A DNA stretch of 64,000 nucleotides from Limnephilus marmoratus (taxonomy: Eukaryota > Arthropoda > Insecta > Trichoptera > Limnephilidae): NCBI GenBank assembly GCA_917880885.1, contig OU862913.1:21709286-21773285 (forward strand), given 5' to 3'. The notes under the pieces were generated by a model. It was not told the DNA's origin. It saw only the letters and a program-made list of their open reading frames with translations, and searched no databases. Both the position numbers and the translations under genes were made by a program. Positions 54,897 through 64,000 of the stretch are shown piece after piece (within the stretch, counting starts at the first letter, position 1; each line of letters starts with the position of its first letter).

Positions 54897-55225
54897 CCGG
54901 CCGTCTAACTGTTGACTCGAATAAGTACCTCTCATGGCAGTTTTAAAGTAACAAACACGCAAGATTCGCGCAGTTAAACCTTACGATTTTTTTAATATAT
55001 TTTTTTATAAATCCTACAAATATATGATAAACGGTATAATACTGGTTAATTCATTGGCGGTATAGCACTATAATAAGTTTTTACATCTCCAATTTTTAAA
55101 TTCGAAGGTATGATATTTTTAATGCTGGCGAAAAATTTAAAAAATGATCTTCTGAAAATCTCGAGTAAACCGAGAAAAAGTTTTAAAATGCGCTGTCACT
55201 CCAGTAGTTAAATAACATATAATAT
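54897..55225. other. AT-rich spacer
   Basis: Nothing recognised. Confidence 0.4.
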
Positions 55226-55790
55226 ATCTATCTTCTATCTTCTATCTTCTATCTTCTATCTTCTATCTTCTATCTTCTATCTTCTATCTTCTATCTTCTA
55301 TCTTCTATCTTCTATCTTCTATCTTCTATCTTCTATCTTCTATCTTCTATCTTCTATCTTCTATCTTCTATCTTCTATCTTCTATCTTCTATCTTCTATC
55401 TTCTATCTTCTATCTTCTATCTTCTATCTTCTATCTTCTATCTTCTATCTTCTATCTTCTATCTTCTAGCTTCTATCTTCTATCTTCTATCTTCTATCTT
55501 CTATCTTCTATCTTCTATCTTCTATCTTCTATCTTCTATCTTCTATCTTCTATCTTCTATCTTCTATCTTCTATCTTCTATCTTCTATCTTCTATCTTCT
55601 ATCTTCTATCTTCTATCTTCTATCTTCTATCTTCTATCTTCTATCTTCTATCTTCTATCTTCTATCTTCTATCTTCTATCTTCTATCTTCTATCTTCTAT
55701 CTTCTATCTTCTATCTTCTATCTTCTATCTTCTATCTTCTATCTTCTATCTTCTATCTTCTATCTTCTATCTTCTATCTTCTTCTTCTAT
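55226..55790. repeat. (TATCTTC)n heptanucleotide microsatellite
   Basis: About 80 near-perfect copies of a 7-bp unit; one visible variant (TAGCTTC) near 55468. It runs straight into the 5' end of Helitron H1, whose start is itself TCTTCTATATAAATAAAAAT-like. Confidence 0.95.
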
Positions 55791-56735
55791 ATAAATAAAA
55801 ATGAATTGTCGAAATGTATGTACGCGCATAACTTTCGGACGACTGCACCAAATTGGATAATTCTTTTTTTTGTGTGTTCGTTATTGTCAGGACAAGGTTT
55901 GTATAAAACTTCTGGTGAGCTCTGGCATTATGAAATTTGTATAAAAAAATTGCTATAGGTGGCACGCGAGCTGTTTGAAAACTGAATGTATTTTTTTTTT
56001 TTTTTTTACAGTGAATACCGCACAAGAATCTCAACTGCTCCCGTCTGGAGCCAGTGAGACTATGGCATCCCCAATTGGGGTATGTTGTGAGGCTGAAGGT
56101 AGTGGGGAGGGGAAGGAAGTGGGGAAGAGGAAGGTTGGGAAGTACCTGGCTATTCAGATCTGGTCACTAAACACGGCTAAAGCCATTTTCAAGCAACGTT
56201 TCAATTCTGAATGGTGGTCTTACACCAGGGCGATACTAATAATATCTTCCACTCTGGAACATGCCGCAAATATACTATATATTATTTTAAATGAATTAAT
56301 TGTGAAATAACACAAATTAATCAAATAAAATTCATTTGCACATGCCGGGTTCGAACCCGCGACCTCCGGAATGTGAGTCAAGAGTCTTAGCCACTGGACT
56401 ACGGAGGTCGTATGAAATGCGGGAAGGGGGGAAGGGGGGAAGGGGGAGGGGAACTCGGGTAAGGGGTTTGCAGGAGGGGGGAGGGAAACCTGGGAGGGAA
56501 AGTGGGACCTGGGAGGGGGGAGGGGAACTCAGGAGGGGGATTCGCGGGACGGGGTAATGGGGGAGTGGAATGGGGAGAGGGAAGGTGGAGGAGACGGAGT
56601 GGGAATGCGAAAGGGGAAGGGGATGCAGGAGAGGAAGGGGAGGCGGAAGGGGAACGGGACGAAAGGGAAAGGACACGCAGGGAGAAACAATTTCTTTATT
56701 AAATGGTATAGCAACGCATGCCGGGTACCAGCTAG
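55787..56735 (+). mobile_element. Helitron H1, non-autonomous, with SINE-A inside
   Basis: Starts at TATATAAATAAAAATGAATT, carries one 146-bp-type unit and GGTGGCACGCGAGCTGTTTG. A G-rich middle (56415-56670) follows, and it ends TAGCAACGCATGCCGGGTACCAG then CTAG at 56732-56735. SINE-A occupies 55991-56412. No coding; the arginine/glycine-rich frames over the G-rich part are artefacts. Confidence 0.8.
55991..56412 (-). mobile_element. SINE-A, full length
   Basis: T run 55991-56007, body, CCCCAATTGGGG, and the head (GGGTTCGAACCCGCGACCTC, CACTGGACTACGGAGGTCG) nearly identical to the copy at 3294-3719. Confidence 0.9.
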
Positions 56736-56969
56736 TAATTATTAAAGTATAATATACCGGGATAAAATATTAGCGTTTCCAATAACACGTGTTCTCATTG
56801 TTCCCATTTATGGCCTGTGCGTGTAAATTGGATCTAAATTTCTCTAATTAACAATAAACAGTGTTAATCTCAAGAGTGGCCTGGCAGGTAAGTATGGTCC
56901 TGTATATTTTTTATAATTTATCGCAGCATCACGGTTATTGGTCAAATACATTGATCACAATTTATTTGG
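56736..56969. other. spacer
   Basis: No recognised feature. Confidence 0.3.
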
Positions 56970-57313
56970 GAGCCGGGAATAGATACCGCCGCCCCGGGAA
57001 CCTTTATTGGATAACCAACACCTCTGCCATAGGTCACCCCAAGTGGTTCGCTACGTTTGGTGATTTAGCAAGGGTGCCCGGATTCATGGGGTGAGGTTTG
57101 TCTAGGTCTAGGAGGTGGATAACCGGGACGGGACGGGTGGATAACTGAACCCCAGATTCCTACCTACCCCTTAAACCCTTTTCCTTCCCATAACTCTCCT
57201 CTCCTTCCTTTCCTTAAAAAAACCCTCCACACAGCATCCCCAAAGATGACATAGGCCCTGAGGGAATTTATTTTCCTTAGGGCCTCCTGTGTGGAGCTCA
57301 TGTAAAAAAAAAC
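56970..57313 (+). mobile_element. SINE-B, short subtype, full length
   Basis: From GGGAGCCGGGAATAGATACC through CCTTTATTGGATAACCAACA to the nested stem-loop, GTGTGGAGCTCATG and A run at 57303-57310. Confidence 0.85.
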
Positions 57314-57433
57314 ATGTATTACTAGTTTTAAGTCAACTATTATAAGTCATAGATATAAGTCATTCTCTATAAGTCTTAGATGTAAGTCACTGGTTATAAT
57401 TACAAATCTCAGTTATACCAATTTTACTATAAA

Positions 57434-57865
57434 CTAGCTGGTACCCGGCATGCGTTGCTATGCCATTTAATAAAGAAATTGTTTCTTTCTGCGTGTCCTT
57501 TCCCATTCGTCACGTTCCCCTTCCTCTCCCGCGTCCCCTTCTCCTCTTCCCACTCCGCCTCCTCCACCTTCCCCCTCCCCACTCCACTCCCCCCCTTCCC
57601 CCGTGAAGCCCCCTCCCAAGTACCCCTCCCCCTCCCCCCTCCCGCATTCCATACATTCAATCCCTGTACATTCAGTTTTTAAACAGCCCGCGTGCCACCT
57701 ATTACAATTTTTTAACACAAATTTCATAATGCCAGAACTCACCAATAGTTTGAAACAAACCTTGTCTTGACAATGGCGAACACAAAAAAAAGAATTATCC
57801 AATTTGGTGCAGTCGTTCGGAAGTTATGTGCGTACGTACATTTCAGCGATTTATTTTTATTCATT
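57434..57865 (-). mobile_element. Helitron H1, minus strand, uninterrupted
   Basis: 3' end: CTAG at 57434, GGTACCCGGCATGCGTTGCT in antisense. A C-rich middle (G-rich in sense) and one 146-bp-type unit (GTTCGGAAGTTATGTGCGTAC) follow. 5' end near 57865. It gives the intact structure of the copy at 55787-56735. Confidence 0.8.
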
Positions 57866-58671
57866 TTAATTTTTTATTATTACTATTACGTCTTGCCTTA
57901 GTAAGAATCGACAAACCGGTGGATGCAATATTTTAGCCATATAATAGTTTGTCCAGTCTATAGTTAGAAGCAAGATTGTAGAAAAATGTTATAAATTGGT
58001 AGTTAAAAATTACCCCTGAGGTGGAAATACGTATCTACTAAAAAAGTGTGTAAATACTATTTGATTCTATGGAAAGAGAAGTTTTTCATTTTTCATTACA
58101 CCCCACGATTTTTTACGGGTAAACTAGTAATAAATTATGTAATATTATTACAATAATATTATTTTTAGGGTATAAAAGTTAAGGTAGTACCTAGGTAGGT
58201 ATATACCAAGAATCGACGAAGTTTGGTATGGTTTCGTCCCGTTTCCCGCCGTCTCGAGCCGTCAGTGCTGCCATACAAATAAAATAATAAAAAAAACAAA
58301 GCCGAGCGGGAGAGACTGGCAACGCCGCATTGGCGCTAGTGTAGCTAATGCCCCGCTTGGAACGTAGCCAGTGATGCCACGTCGAGAGATATTCCCACAA
58401 TATGGGGAATTTTGATTCAAAAGCGTTAGGTTTTGTAACTGGGGTTTTCCAATAATACCTTTCATTCCAAAAGAGCAAACTTAATGTCACATTACATATA
58501 TTTACTGCAAGTGAAAATATATATATTACGGAAATAGCAGAATACCCAAAGAGCCGAAATGTGAGTCATAAAGATTGTATGGTTAGCTTACTCATATATT
58601 CATTAGTAAGATTAATAAACCAAACGCAATTCCAACTCAGCCATTGACCGGCCACTTGTATGGTCAGTGTC
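57866..58671. other. unique-looking region, no gene assigned
   Basis: 58200-58420 has higher GC (CCCGCCGTCTCGAGCCGTCAG, GGCAACGCCGCATTGGCGC) than its surroundings. The open frames on the minus strand (58191-58490) show no domain. It could be an unrecognised repeat or regulatory DNA. Confidence 0.35.
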
Positions 58672-58679
58672 GTTGGTGT

Positions 58680-59073
58680 GAGTAGCGTAGCGAGGGGGGG
58701 GGGGGCAGGGGGGCGGTCCGCCCCGGGTGCCACCGGGGGGTGACACTCGACCGTGGAAAAAAATTACGAAGGATATTGTCACCAAAGTATTGTATACATG
58801 AACACGGTCTGTTATTTTCTTTCGTATGGTCCCCGTGGAGTGCCGCGAATTTTGTGTCTTGGTTTTTTATAGGCGAACATAGCCTATATTTGTGGAGAAA
58901 TCTAAAATTCCCTAGCCACACCCCCACCCCCCCCCCCCCCCCCCCCCCAGGATGGGCCAATTCGAATTTAGCGTTTTGAATTTTTTCTCAAGTCACTTTT
59001 CATAGGGGGATAGGGGGGGGGGTGACACCACTGACATCCGCCCCGGGTGCCTTCCATGCTAGCTACGCCACTG
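58680..59073. mobile_element. hAT-type MITE (CAGTGGCGTAGC family)
   Basis: The left end GAGTAGCGTAGCGAGGGGG and right end (inverted) CAGTGGCGTAGCTAGCATGG lie between perfect 8-bp duplications GTTGGTGT (58672-58679, 59074-59081). Both ends then share CCCGGGGCGGA/CCGCCCCGGGTGCC blocks. C and G homopolymer runs inside. The CAGTGGCGTAGC start is common to hAT elements of many animals. Confidence 0.85.
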
Positions 59074-59249
59074 GTTGGTGTACGCATAGATTTAATCTAA
59101 TTAACAAAATAAAATATAACATATTATTCTCAATAAATACAAAATGCATTATGTATAAAAATCAGATATCTCCGTAATTTTAATAAACAGATTTTAATAT
59201 GAATAAACAGATGAAATACGAATTAACAGATTTAACACCTTTTCGATTA

Positions 59250-59592
59250 GGGAACGTACCCATACTACGTGATCCATTTAGGGGGGGGGGGGAATCTTAA
59301 AAATACCACGCTTGGTCACGATGGGGGGCGGGGGGCTTTTTATCACGTAGTCAATCCAGAAATCTTTTTATATTTTTTCCCTTGTATATATGACAAATAA
59401 TAAAGACAAATATAAGCCAAATATATATTTTTTTAACTTTTTGTTAGCAAGAAATGATTCAAAACCATATTTATGATTTACTACGTGAAAACTGTAGGGG
59501 GGGGTCTTAGAATATACTACACGTGATCACAGAGGGGGGAGGGGGGGGTTAAAAATTGCTAACAGTGGGTCACGTAGTATGGGTACGTTCCC
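59250..59592. mobile_element. Harbinger-type MITE (GGGAACGTACCC family), long
   Basis: Ends GGGAACGTACCCATACTACG on both sides, flanked by TTA (59247-59249, 59593-59595). A second inner set of CACGTAGT/ACTACGTGA motifs and G runs lies inside. Related to 17638-17783. Confidence 0.85.
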
Positions 59593-59595
59593 TTA

Positions 59596-60088
59596 CTTAA
59601 TTTAACCACTTAATTTATTGATGCTAATCGATTTATAATTTTTAGCGCATAAACCTTTAAGCATTTTCAGCTTCGGATCTGTCTAACATACTTAAATAAA
59701 ATTAAAAAAAAAATACTTACTCATTATTCCACTTGATAGATAAAAGTAGGGAAAAATATCAACCACTAACCCCAACATTCTCTCGGTTGGCAGCTATGTT
59801 TGCCGGCGGGTACCTAGACCTACCCACCGCAACTCAGTGAGGTGATGCCAGAAAACTGTCTTTTCCCGAGGATTACGGCCAAAATATCCCATGAAATCTC
59901 CCAGACTCATAAAACCATACTTAAATCAACCAATTTTAACGCTTTTTCAATTTCTAATAGGTTGAACTTTTTTTTTGACTGTATATAATCAAAATATTAT
60001 TGATTTTCAGCATTCAGAGAAAAGAAACATGTGTTTTTACTTCGATTTGAACGATTCGGAATGGACGTATAGATCGTTGGGATTGTAG
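59596..60088. other. spacer
   Basis: No recognised gene. 59760-59900 is less AT-rich, but I find no coding pattern. Confidence 0.35.
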
Positions 60089-60274
60089 GTTTGGAGTGTG
60101 AAAAGAATATTTGCCAAGAAGATGATTGGTAGAAGAAAACAGGGACGTCCGAGTAAGAAAACATGGCACGATCAAGTGAACCAACGTCAGAATTATTACG
60201 GAAAAATCTGTACATTGTTGCGTGAATGTCCGTATTCTCTGCCTACCTTCGTGGAGAAATGGGGTGTTGGTTAG
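60089..60274 (+). pseudogene. LINE ORF2 C-terminal remnant (GRRKQGRPSK type)
   Basis: 61 open codons: VWSVKRIFAKKMIGRRKQGR, PSKKTWHDQVNQRQNYYGKI, then CTLLRECPYSLPTFVEKWGVG and TAG (60272-60274). The GRR..GRP.K.W.D.V motif is typical of the end of non-LTR reverse transcriptases. Everything upstream is missing. A chance resemblance cannot be fully excluded. Confidence 0.45.
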
Positions 60275-60479
60275 GTTAGGTTAGTTTAAAACCTAATTTA
60301 ACCAATAAAAACAATCTGTTATTATTTTTTTCTGTATTCTCGGTTAGGTACGTACTTTGATATGTAAAATTTTCAGATTTTTTTTGTATAAAAAAGCGTG
60401 ACTTCAACATTGTTAACAAATTCCAGAAATAAATTACGAAACTAACTTTGGATTCAAACTGAATATTTTTCCCTAGGTA

Positions 60480-60960
60480 TGGGGAGATTACCCTAGATCC
60501 GGAGAGAATTCCCCGCACATCTGCGCGAAGCGAACGACAGGCGGCCAACCGAAACGCCAAACCGGCCAAACAGAAACTACAACAGTAGGCTAGAAGCGCG
60601 CTGACAGTGTAACGCGTCTACCAGTTTGTCAGAATTAAATTACAATTTACAAAACGCGATTCCTAATATAAATAATAAAAGCGAAACGAATCCAAACAAA
60701 ACAAAATAACTCCAGTTTTAATCCAAGTCTCCATTGCGAAAAGCTGTGTGACATTTTGCATAGATTTTACAAGAGAACCGCTTCGCGTTAGCGTCTCTGT
60801 TAATGGTTTGTTTTCGAGGATTTCGAGTGTATTTCGCGTGAATTTAGTTCAAAATACAAGTGATTGAAGTGTTTCGAAGACATTTATATAATTTATCAAA
60901 CGTTTTGTGTCGAATTTTCGAGTGATTTTGAGGTTTTTCTGTGTGTGAATCCAATCCAAG
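60480..60960 (+). promoter_or_regulatory. Putative promoter and 5' UTR of a host gene
   Basis: GC and CpG content rise at 60490-60620 (GCGCGAAGCGAACGACAGGC, AAGCGCGCTGACAGTGTAACGCG) relative to AT-rich neighbours. ACCAGTTTGTCAGAATT near 60620 contains TCAGA-like initiator words. The leader that follows is free of known repeats up to the ATG at 60961. The start site cannot be fixed from sequence. Confidence 0.4.
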
Positions 60961-61040
60961 ATGTTGTTTGAGAACCCTGCCAATGCCGCTGCGAAATTGT
61001 TCCCGGCAGCCTTCAACATCCCTCCCCCGGTCAGAATAAG
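60961..61040 (+). CDS. Putative first coding exon of an unidentified host gene
   Basis: ATG in good context (CCAAGATGT) opens 26 codons reading MLFENPANAAAKLFPAAFNI then PPPVRI, plus two bases. A consensus donor follows (AATAAG|GTAATAAAT at 61041), giving a phase-2 exon. Without splicing the frame stops at once (AGG TAA), so the donor is needed. GC-rich codons, the repeat-free leader and the promoter-like region upstream separate it from all other short frames here. No domain can be named from 26 residues. The following ~3 kb holds only SINEs and other repeats, as expected of a long first intron. I do not recognise the gene. Confidence 0.5.
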
Positions 61041-61235
61041 GTAATAAATACAGCATAATTAATATAATTACATTTCCAAGTTGTTAAACGTGTTATTCCA
61101 GTGCTTTTTTAGTATTATTCCTGTGCTTTTAACGCGTTATTTTGTCGAAATACGAAGCGATTCGGTCCGCACGAGGGTTGAAATTACAAAATGGACGCTC
61201 CACTTGCAGTTTGTCTTTATTTTTATTATTATTTT

Positions 61236-61505
61236 TTGTGGGAATACCGCACCAAAGTCCCAAGTGTCAGAATCCAGTGAAACTATGGTTTCGTCGATTG
61301 GGGTATGTTGTTAACGAGATGGGAAAGATGAAGATTCAAAAGTAATACCTAGTTGGTCATATTTGATCATATGACTGGCATCCCCAATAACAATTGGGGT
61401 AGGAATGTGTTGATGGGTTGAGAATAGCTAAGAGATGGAAAGTGGGATGTTGGAAAGTCGTACCTGGCTGTTCAGATATCGCAACTAAACAGCAAACAAT
61501 TTCAA
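61236..61505 (-). mobile_element. SINE-A, degenerate
   Basis: GGGAATACCGCACCAAAGTCCC, GATTGGGGTATGTTGT and GTACCTGGCTGTTCAGAT match the antisense 3' two thirds. An inner duplication repeats CCCCAATAACAATTGGGG. It runs into the foldback at ATTTCAAGCAAGG. Confidence 0.65.
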
Positions 61506-61855
61506 GCAAGGTTTGAATATTTTCGTTATTTGTTTTTGGGGTGTTATGCCGTGTTGCACTACCTCCTTTAGCCAACGTTTCGGGCGTCGTTGCAGTGTCC
61601 ATCATGAGGGTAGATCCGGTAGATGTGTACCTAGATTGTCACATCTACCGGATCTGCCCTGATGATGGACACTGCAACGATGTCCGAAACGTTGACTAAA
61701 GAAGGAGGTAGTGCAACACGGCATAACACCTCAAAAACAAATAACGAAAATATTCAAACTTTGCTTGATGGACACTGCAACGATGTTCGAAACGTTGGCT
61801 AAAGAAGGAGGTAGTGCAACACGGCATAACGCCCCAAAAACAAATAACGAAAATA
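61503..61855. mobile_element. Foldback/PLE-like repeat with hammerhead-like cores
   Basis: A ~265-bp near-perfect palindrome (61503-61767, centre near 61634) is followed by one more direct half copy (to ~61855), 103 bp out of step. Each half reads TGATGGACACTGCAACGATG, CGAAACGTTGGC, AAGGAGGTAGTGCAACACGG and CAAATAACGAAAAT. The pattern of inverted plus direct copies, with CTGATGA and GAAAC boxes, resembles Penelope-like element termini. No protein is coded. Confidence 0.55.
61659..61690 (+). ncRNA. Hammerhead-ribozyme-like core
   Basis: CTGATGA (61659-61665), T, GGACA (61667-61671), a nine-base loop, TGTCC (61681-61685), then GAAAC (61686-61690). Both conserved boxes and a perfect 5-bp stem II are present. 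Stem III and the cleavage triplet are not evident. The half copy at 61765 has TTGATG-GACA...TGTTC-GAAAC, and the inverted arm has CTCATGA, so only this copy keeps the full core. Confidence 0.4.
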
Positions 61856-62231
61856 CTTTTGGCCGTGAAAATCTTAAAACGTTACCAAAGTTTGAATGTT
61901 TTGAAAACTGTTCATTTACCAAGACAATATAGTTACCTACCTACTGAGAGCCCCCTTTTGATATGTATTACTAAAATGGCGCTTTACAAGATGTTATTAT
62001 TTGTTAGAAAACAGGAGTGTGCGAGTATTTTCATAATGTATATTTTTTAATGCGTAAACTACGTAGTTAATTTATTTATTTAATAGCTGTGAAATTCACT
62101 AATGTAACTTTACTAGGTACCTATCCATGAAATCTGAGATATTTAGTTTCTTCAAAATCAAAAGATATTTATTTTACATTTTTAAAATATAAAATGGTTA
62201 TAATCGTCTTGTAAAATTACTCCATTAATTA

Positions 62232-62345
62232 GACCGATCAGTGGCTGAGTTGGCATCGCGTTTGTGTCCCATCCGGACGTCGAGTGTTCGATTCCTTGGC
62301 TGGCTAAGTCCTCCATCACGACATAAGCAACATTTTCCGCTTACT
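62232..62345 (+). mobile_element. tRNA-like SINE head
   Basis: Box A-like TGGCTGAGTTGGCATCG and box B-like GTGTTCGATTCC at the right spacing. TGGCTGGCTAAGTCCTCC and AT-rich DNA follow. Not paired as a tRNA. Confidence 0.5.
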
Positions 62346-62439
62346 ATGGAGGAGATTTTCAAACATTGTTAGGTTATTCGTAACCCGGGAACGTTTGTTG
62401 ATCTTTAAAAAATATATATCGGTAGGTACCTATGTACTT

Positions 62440-63245
62440 TATCGCTTTGAAAAGATTGCCTACAATGTTCTAATTTCCAAATTTTTATTTATTTATTAAC
62501 GCCGATTATAGCGGCTTTTAAAATGTCATAGGTACTTGTAATGAAATTAATTGTTTGTAGGTTGGTAGTGGTTGGTACATTATCGTTTTGTAAACATTAC
62601 CTAGGTACCTACAATGTTCTAATTTCCAATTTTGAAAATGTCAAGACTCGTAGTGTGGAATTAATTATTGGTAGGTACTTTATCGTTTTGAAAAGATTAG
62701 GTACCTACCTACCCAGGTATAATGTTCTAATTTCCAATTTTGAAAAGGAGTGTGAATTAATTATTGGTACGTACCTACTTTATCGCTTTGCAAAGATTAC
62801 CTACCTACCTACTTGCCTACAATGTTCTAATTTCCAATTTTGAAAATATCAGATTCGTATTATGAAATTAATTATTTATAGGTAGGTACCTACTTTATCG
62901 TCTTGAAAAGATTACCTAGGTACAATGTTCTAATTTCCAATTTTTAAATTGTCAAACTGGTACCTACCTAGTGTGAAATTAATTATTTGTAGGTACCTAC
63001 CTACTTTATCGCCTTGAAAAGATTACCTACACCTAGTACCTTGGTACCTACAATGTTCTAATTTCCAATTTTGAAAATGTCAAACTGGTACCTAGTGTGA
63101 AATTAATTATTTGTAGGTACCTACTTTATCGCTTTGAAAAGATTACCCACCTAGGTACTACAATGTTCTAATTTCCAATTTTGAAAATGTCAGATTCTTA
63201 GCCTAGATAGATATCTAGTTAGGTAGGTACCTACGTATCTTAAAA
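62440..63245. repeat. ~110-bp minisatellite rich in GTAGGTACCTAC
   Basis: AATGTTCTAATTTCCAATTT recurs at 62464, 62613, 62721, 62821, 62924, 63052 and 63162 (spacing 100-149). Each unit carries TTTATCGCTTTGAAAAGATT and GAAATTAATTATTTGTAGG. Copies differ mainly in the number of GGTAGGTACCTACC words. Confidence 0.8.
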
Positions 63246-63769
63246 TTGTATTTTACCGTTTAAATAAAGCGTTTATTGTTAAAATTACCTACTTTTGAGC
63301 TTATTCAAGCGAAATTTTTGTGTTTATTTTTTACCTTTTACATTGTCGACCACATTTTTTAACATTTCTTGGTTTTAAACGTTTTAAAGTGCCTACAAAA
63401 CTTTCTCTTCGTATTCTGATCGATTTACGTTATGAATTGGAACCAATCTACGGTATTTTAATTGTAAAAACGTAAAACGAAAATGTATTTACGTGGTATT
63501 TATGTATTTCCCTAGTCCAAGAATGACTAGGTACCTAGAAGTGTTACCAGTGTTTTTTGGTGACCTTAAAAATAGCGTAGTAATGTTTCCGGGTTGGTTT
63601 CGATTCACTGTTTATAATTGCCTTCACAAAAAATGATTACTTCTATAATATGTTGATGAATATGAAATTAATTACCTTAGTAATATTTCATTGAAAAAGT
63701 AGATAATGGGTAGGTACTAATAAATCTAAACGAAATATGATAAAGAACAAGACACAGAAAACATTAAAA
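63246..63769. other. AT-rich spacer
   Basis: No feature recognised. Confidence 0.4.
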
Positions 63770-63860
63770 TAGTAACGGTCGCATCTAGGATTTGAACCAA
63801 GGATCTCTTGTCAAGTCTTACTGGGACAAACGCTTTAAACAACTCGGCCGTTGGCACCCA
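63770..63860 (-). mobile_element. SINE-C tRNA-like head
   Basis: Minus strand: GGGTGCCAACGGCCGAGTTG (box A) and CTTGGTTCAAATCCTAGATG (box B), as in Leu/Ser tRNAs. The flank ATAAAGAACAAGACACAGAA is also similar at the copy near 406-492. Confidence 0.55.
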
Positions 63861-63877
63861 TTTATTTTAAATATTTT

Positions 63878-64000
63878 TTTAACATTAACTCTACACAGCA
63901 CAGGAGGCCTGGGGAAAATAATATCCCTCAGTTCCTATGTTATCTTTGGAGATGCTGTGCGGAGGGTGTATTTGTGTAAAGGAAGGAGTGAACTTGGGCC
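63878..64000 (-). mobile_element. Jockey-like LINE or SINE-B 3' end, cut by window edge
   Basis: T run, AACTCTACACAGCACAGGAG, a weakened inner stem and GGAGATGCTGTGCGGAGGGT, followed by GTAAAGGAAGGAGTGAACTTGGGCC. The last words resemble the LINE (GGAAGGAATGAACATTGGTC) more than SINE-B. Confidence 0.7.

Larger units (their letters stand above)
61041..64000 (+). other. Presumed first intron of the putative gene (runs off window)
   Basis: Starts GTAATAAATA. It contains a decayed SINE-A (61236-61505), a foldback with hammerhead-like cores (61503-61855), a tRNA-like SINE head (62232), a minisatellite (62440-63245), SINE-C and a LINE/SINE-B tail. No acceptor followed by coding sequence was recognised. 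Confidence 0.35.

Noticed and set aside
56332..56745. Arginine/glycine-rich or proline-rich proteins on both strands
   Set aside because: They lie over the G-rich middle of Helitron H1, and similar frames appear in each H1 copy.
60265..60285. Telomeric TTAGG repeat
   Set aside because: Only about three units of GGTTA; too short to mean an internal telomere.

Overview
The window looks like repeat-dominated nuclear DNA of an insect, most likely a moth or butterfly. The case for Lepidoptera is: Helitron ends of the type common in that order, decayed tails of several non-LTR (LINE) lineages, tRNA-headed SINEs with poly-A tails, 3-bp-TSD Harbinger-type MITEs, hAT elements, and a strong excess of the GTAGGTACCTAC motif. 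The species is an inference. I see no bacterial operons, no CRISPR and no functional tRNA or rRNA gene. Nearly every long open frame is a transposon remnant or low-complexity DNA. The only candidate host gene is a 5' exon near 60.96 kb that ends in a splice donor and runs off the right side of the window.

Layout. 1-2.2 kb: SINE fragments. 2.45-4.17 kb: a Helitron holding a hAT element, which holds a Harbinger-type MITE, which holds a tRNA-SINE. 4.19-7.86 kb: a reverse-strand Helitron broken by a SINE (itself broken by a 526-codon LINE fragment) and by a second, jockey-like LINE. 7.87-17.8 kb: Helitron, MITE and SINE copies, plus two deleted Harbinger-type transposons that still carry MADF-domain reading frames (10.7-11.5 and 12.7-13.4 kb), the second nested in a foldback element. 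17.9-18.6 kb: an extreme C-rich tract. 18.6-27.5 kb: LINE tails, a hAT element with 8-bp TSD and Helitrons.

28.07-53.47 kb is the most striking part: about 25 kb of nine head-to-tail, non-autonomous Helitron/Helentron-like units. Each ends in a GTTGC/GCAAC hairpin followed by CTAG and joins directly to the next unit's 5' end. Most units carry their own 127- or 141-bp minisatellite. Six central units of 2.1-2.4 kb are strongly alike; the two left units are longer, share a SINE insertion site and carry a 146-bp minisatellite; the right unit is divergent.

53.5-64 kb: SINEs, a roughly 565-bp TATCTTC microsatellite at a Helitron 5' end, hAT and Harbinger MITEs, the putative gene start, a foldback with hammerhead-like cores in its presumed first intron, and a GGTAGGTACC-rich minisatellite.

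Family names used here are my own working labels: SINE-A (tRNA head, tail with CCCCAATTGGGG), SINE-B (tail shared with the jockey-like LINE), SINE-C (Leu/Ser-like tRNA head). Helitron H1 ends in CCGGGTACCAGCTAG, H2 in GGCCGGGTCTGCTAG, H3 (the array) in GCAACGGGCAAAACCTAG.
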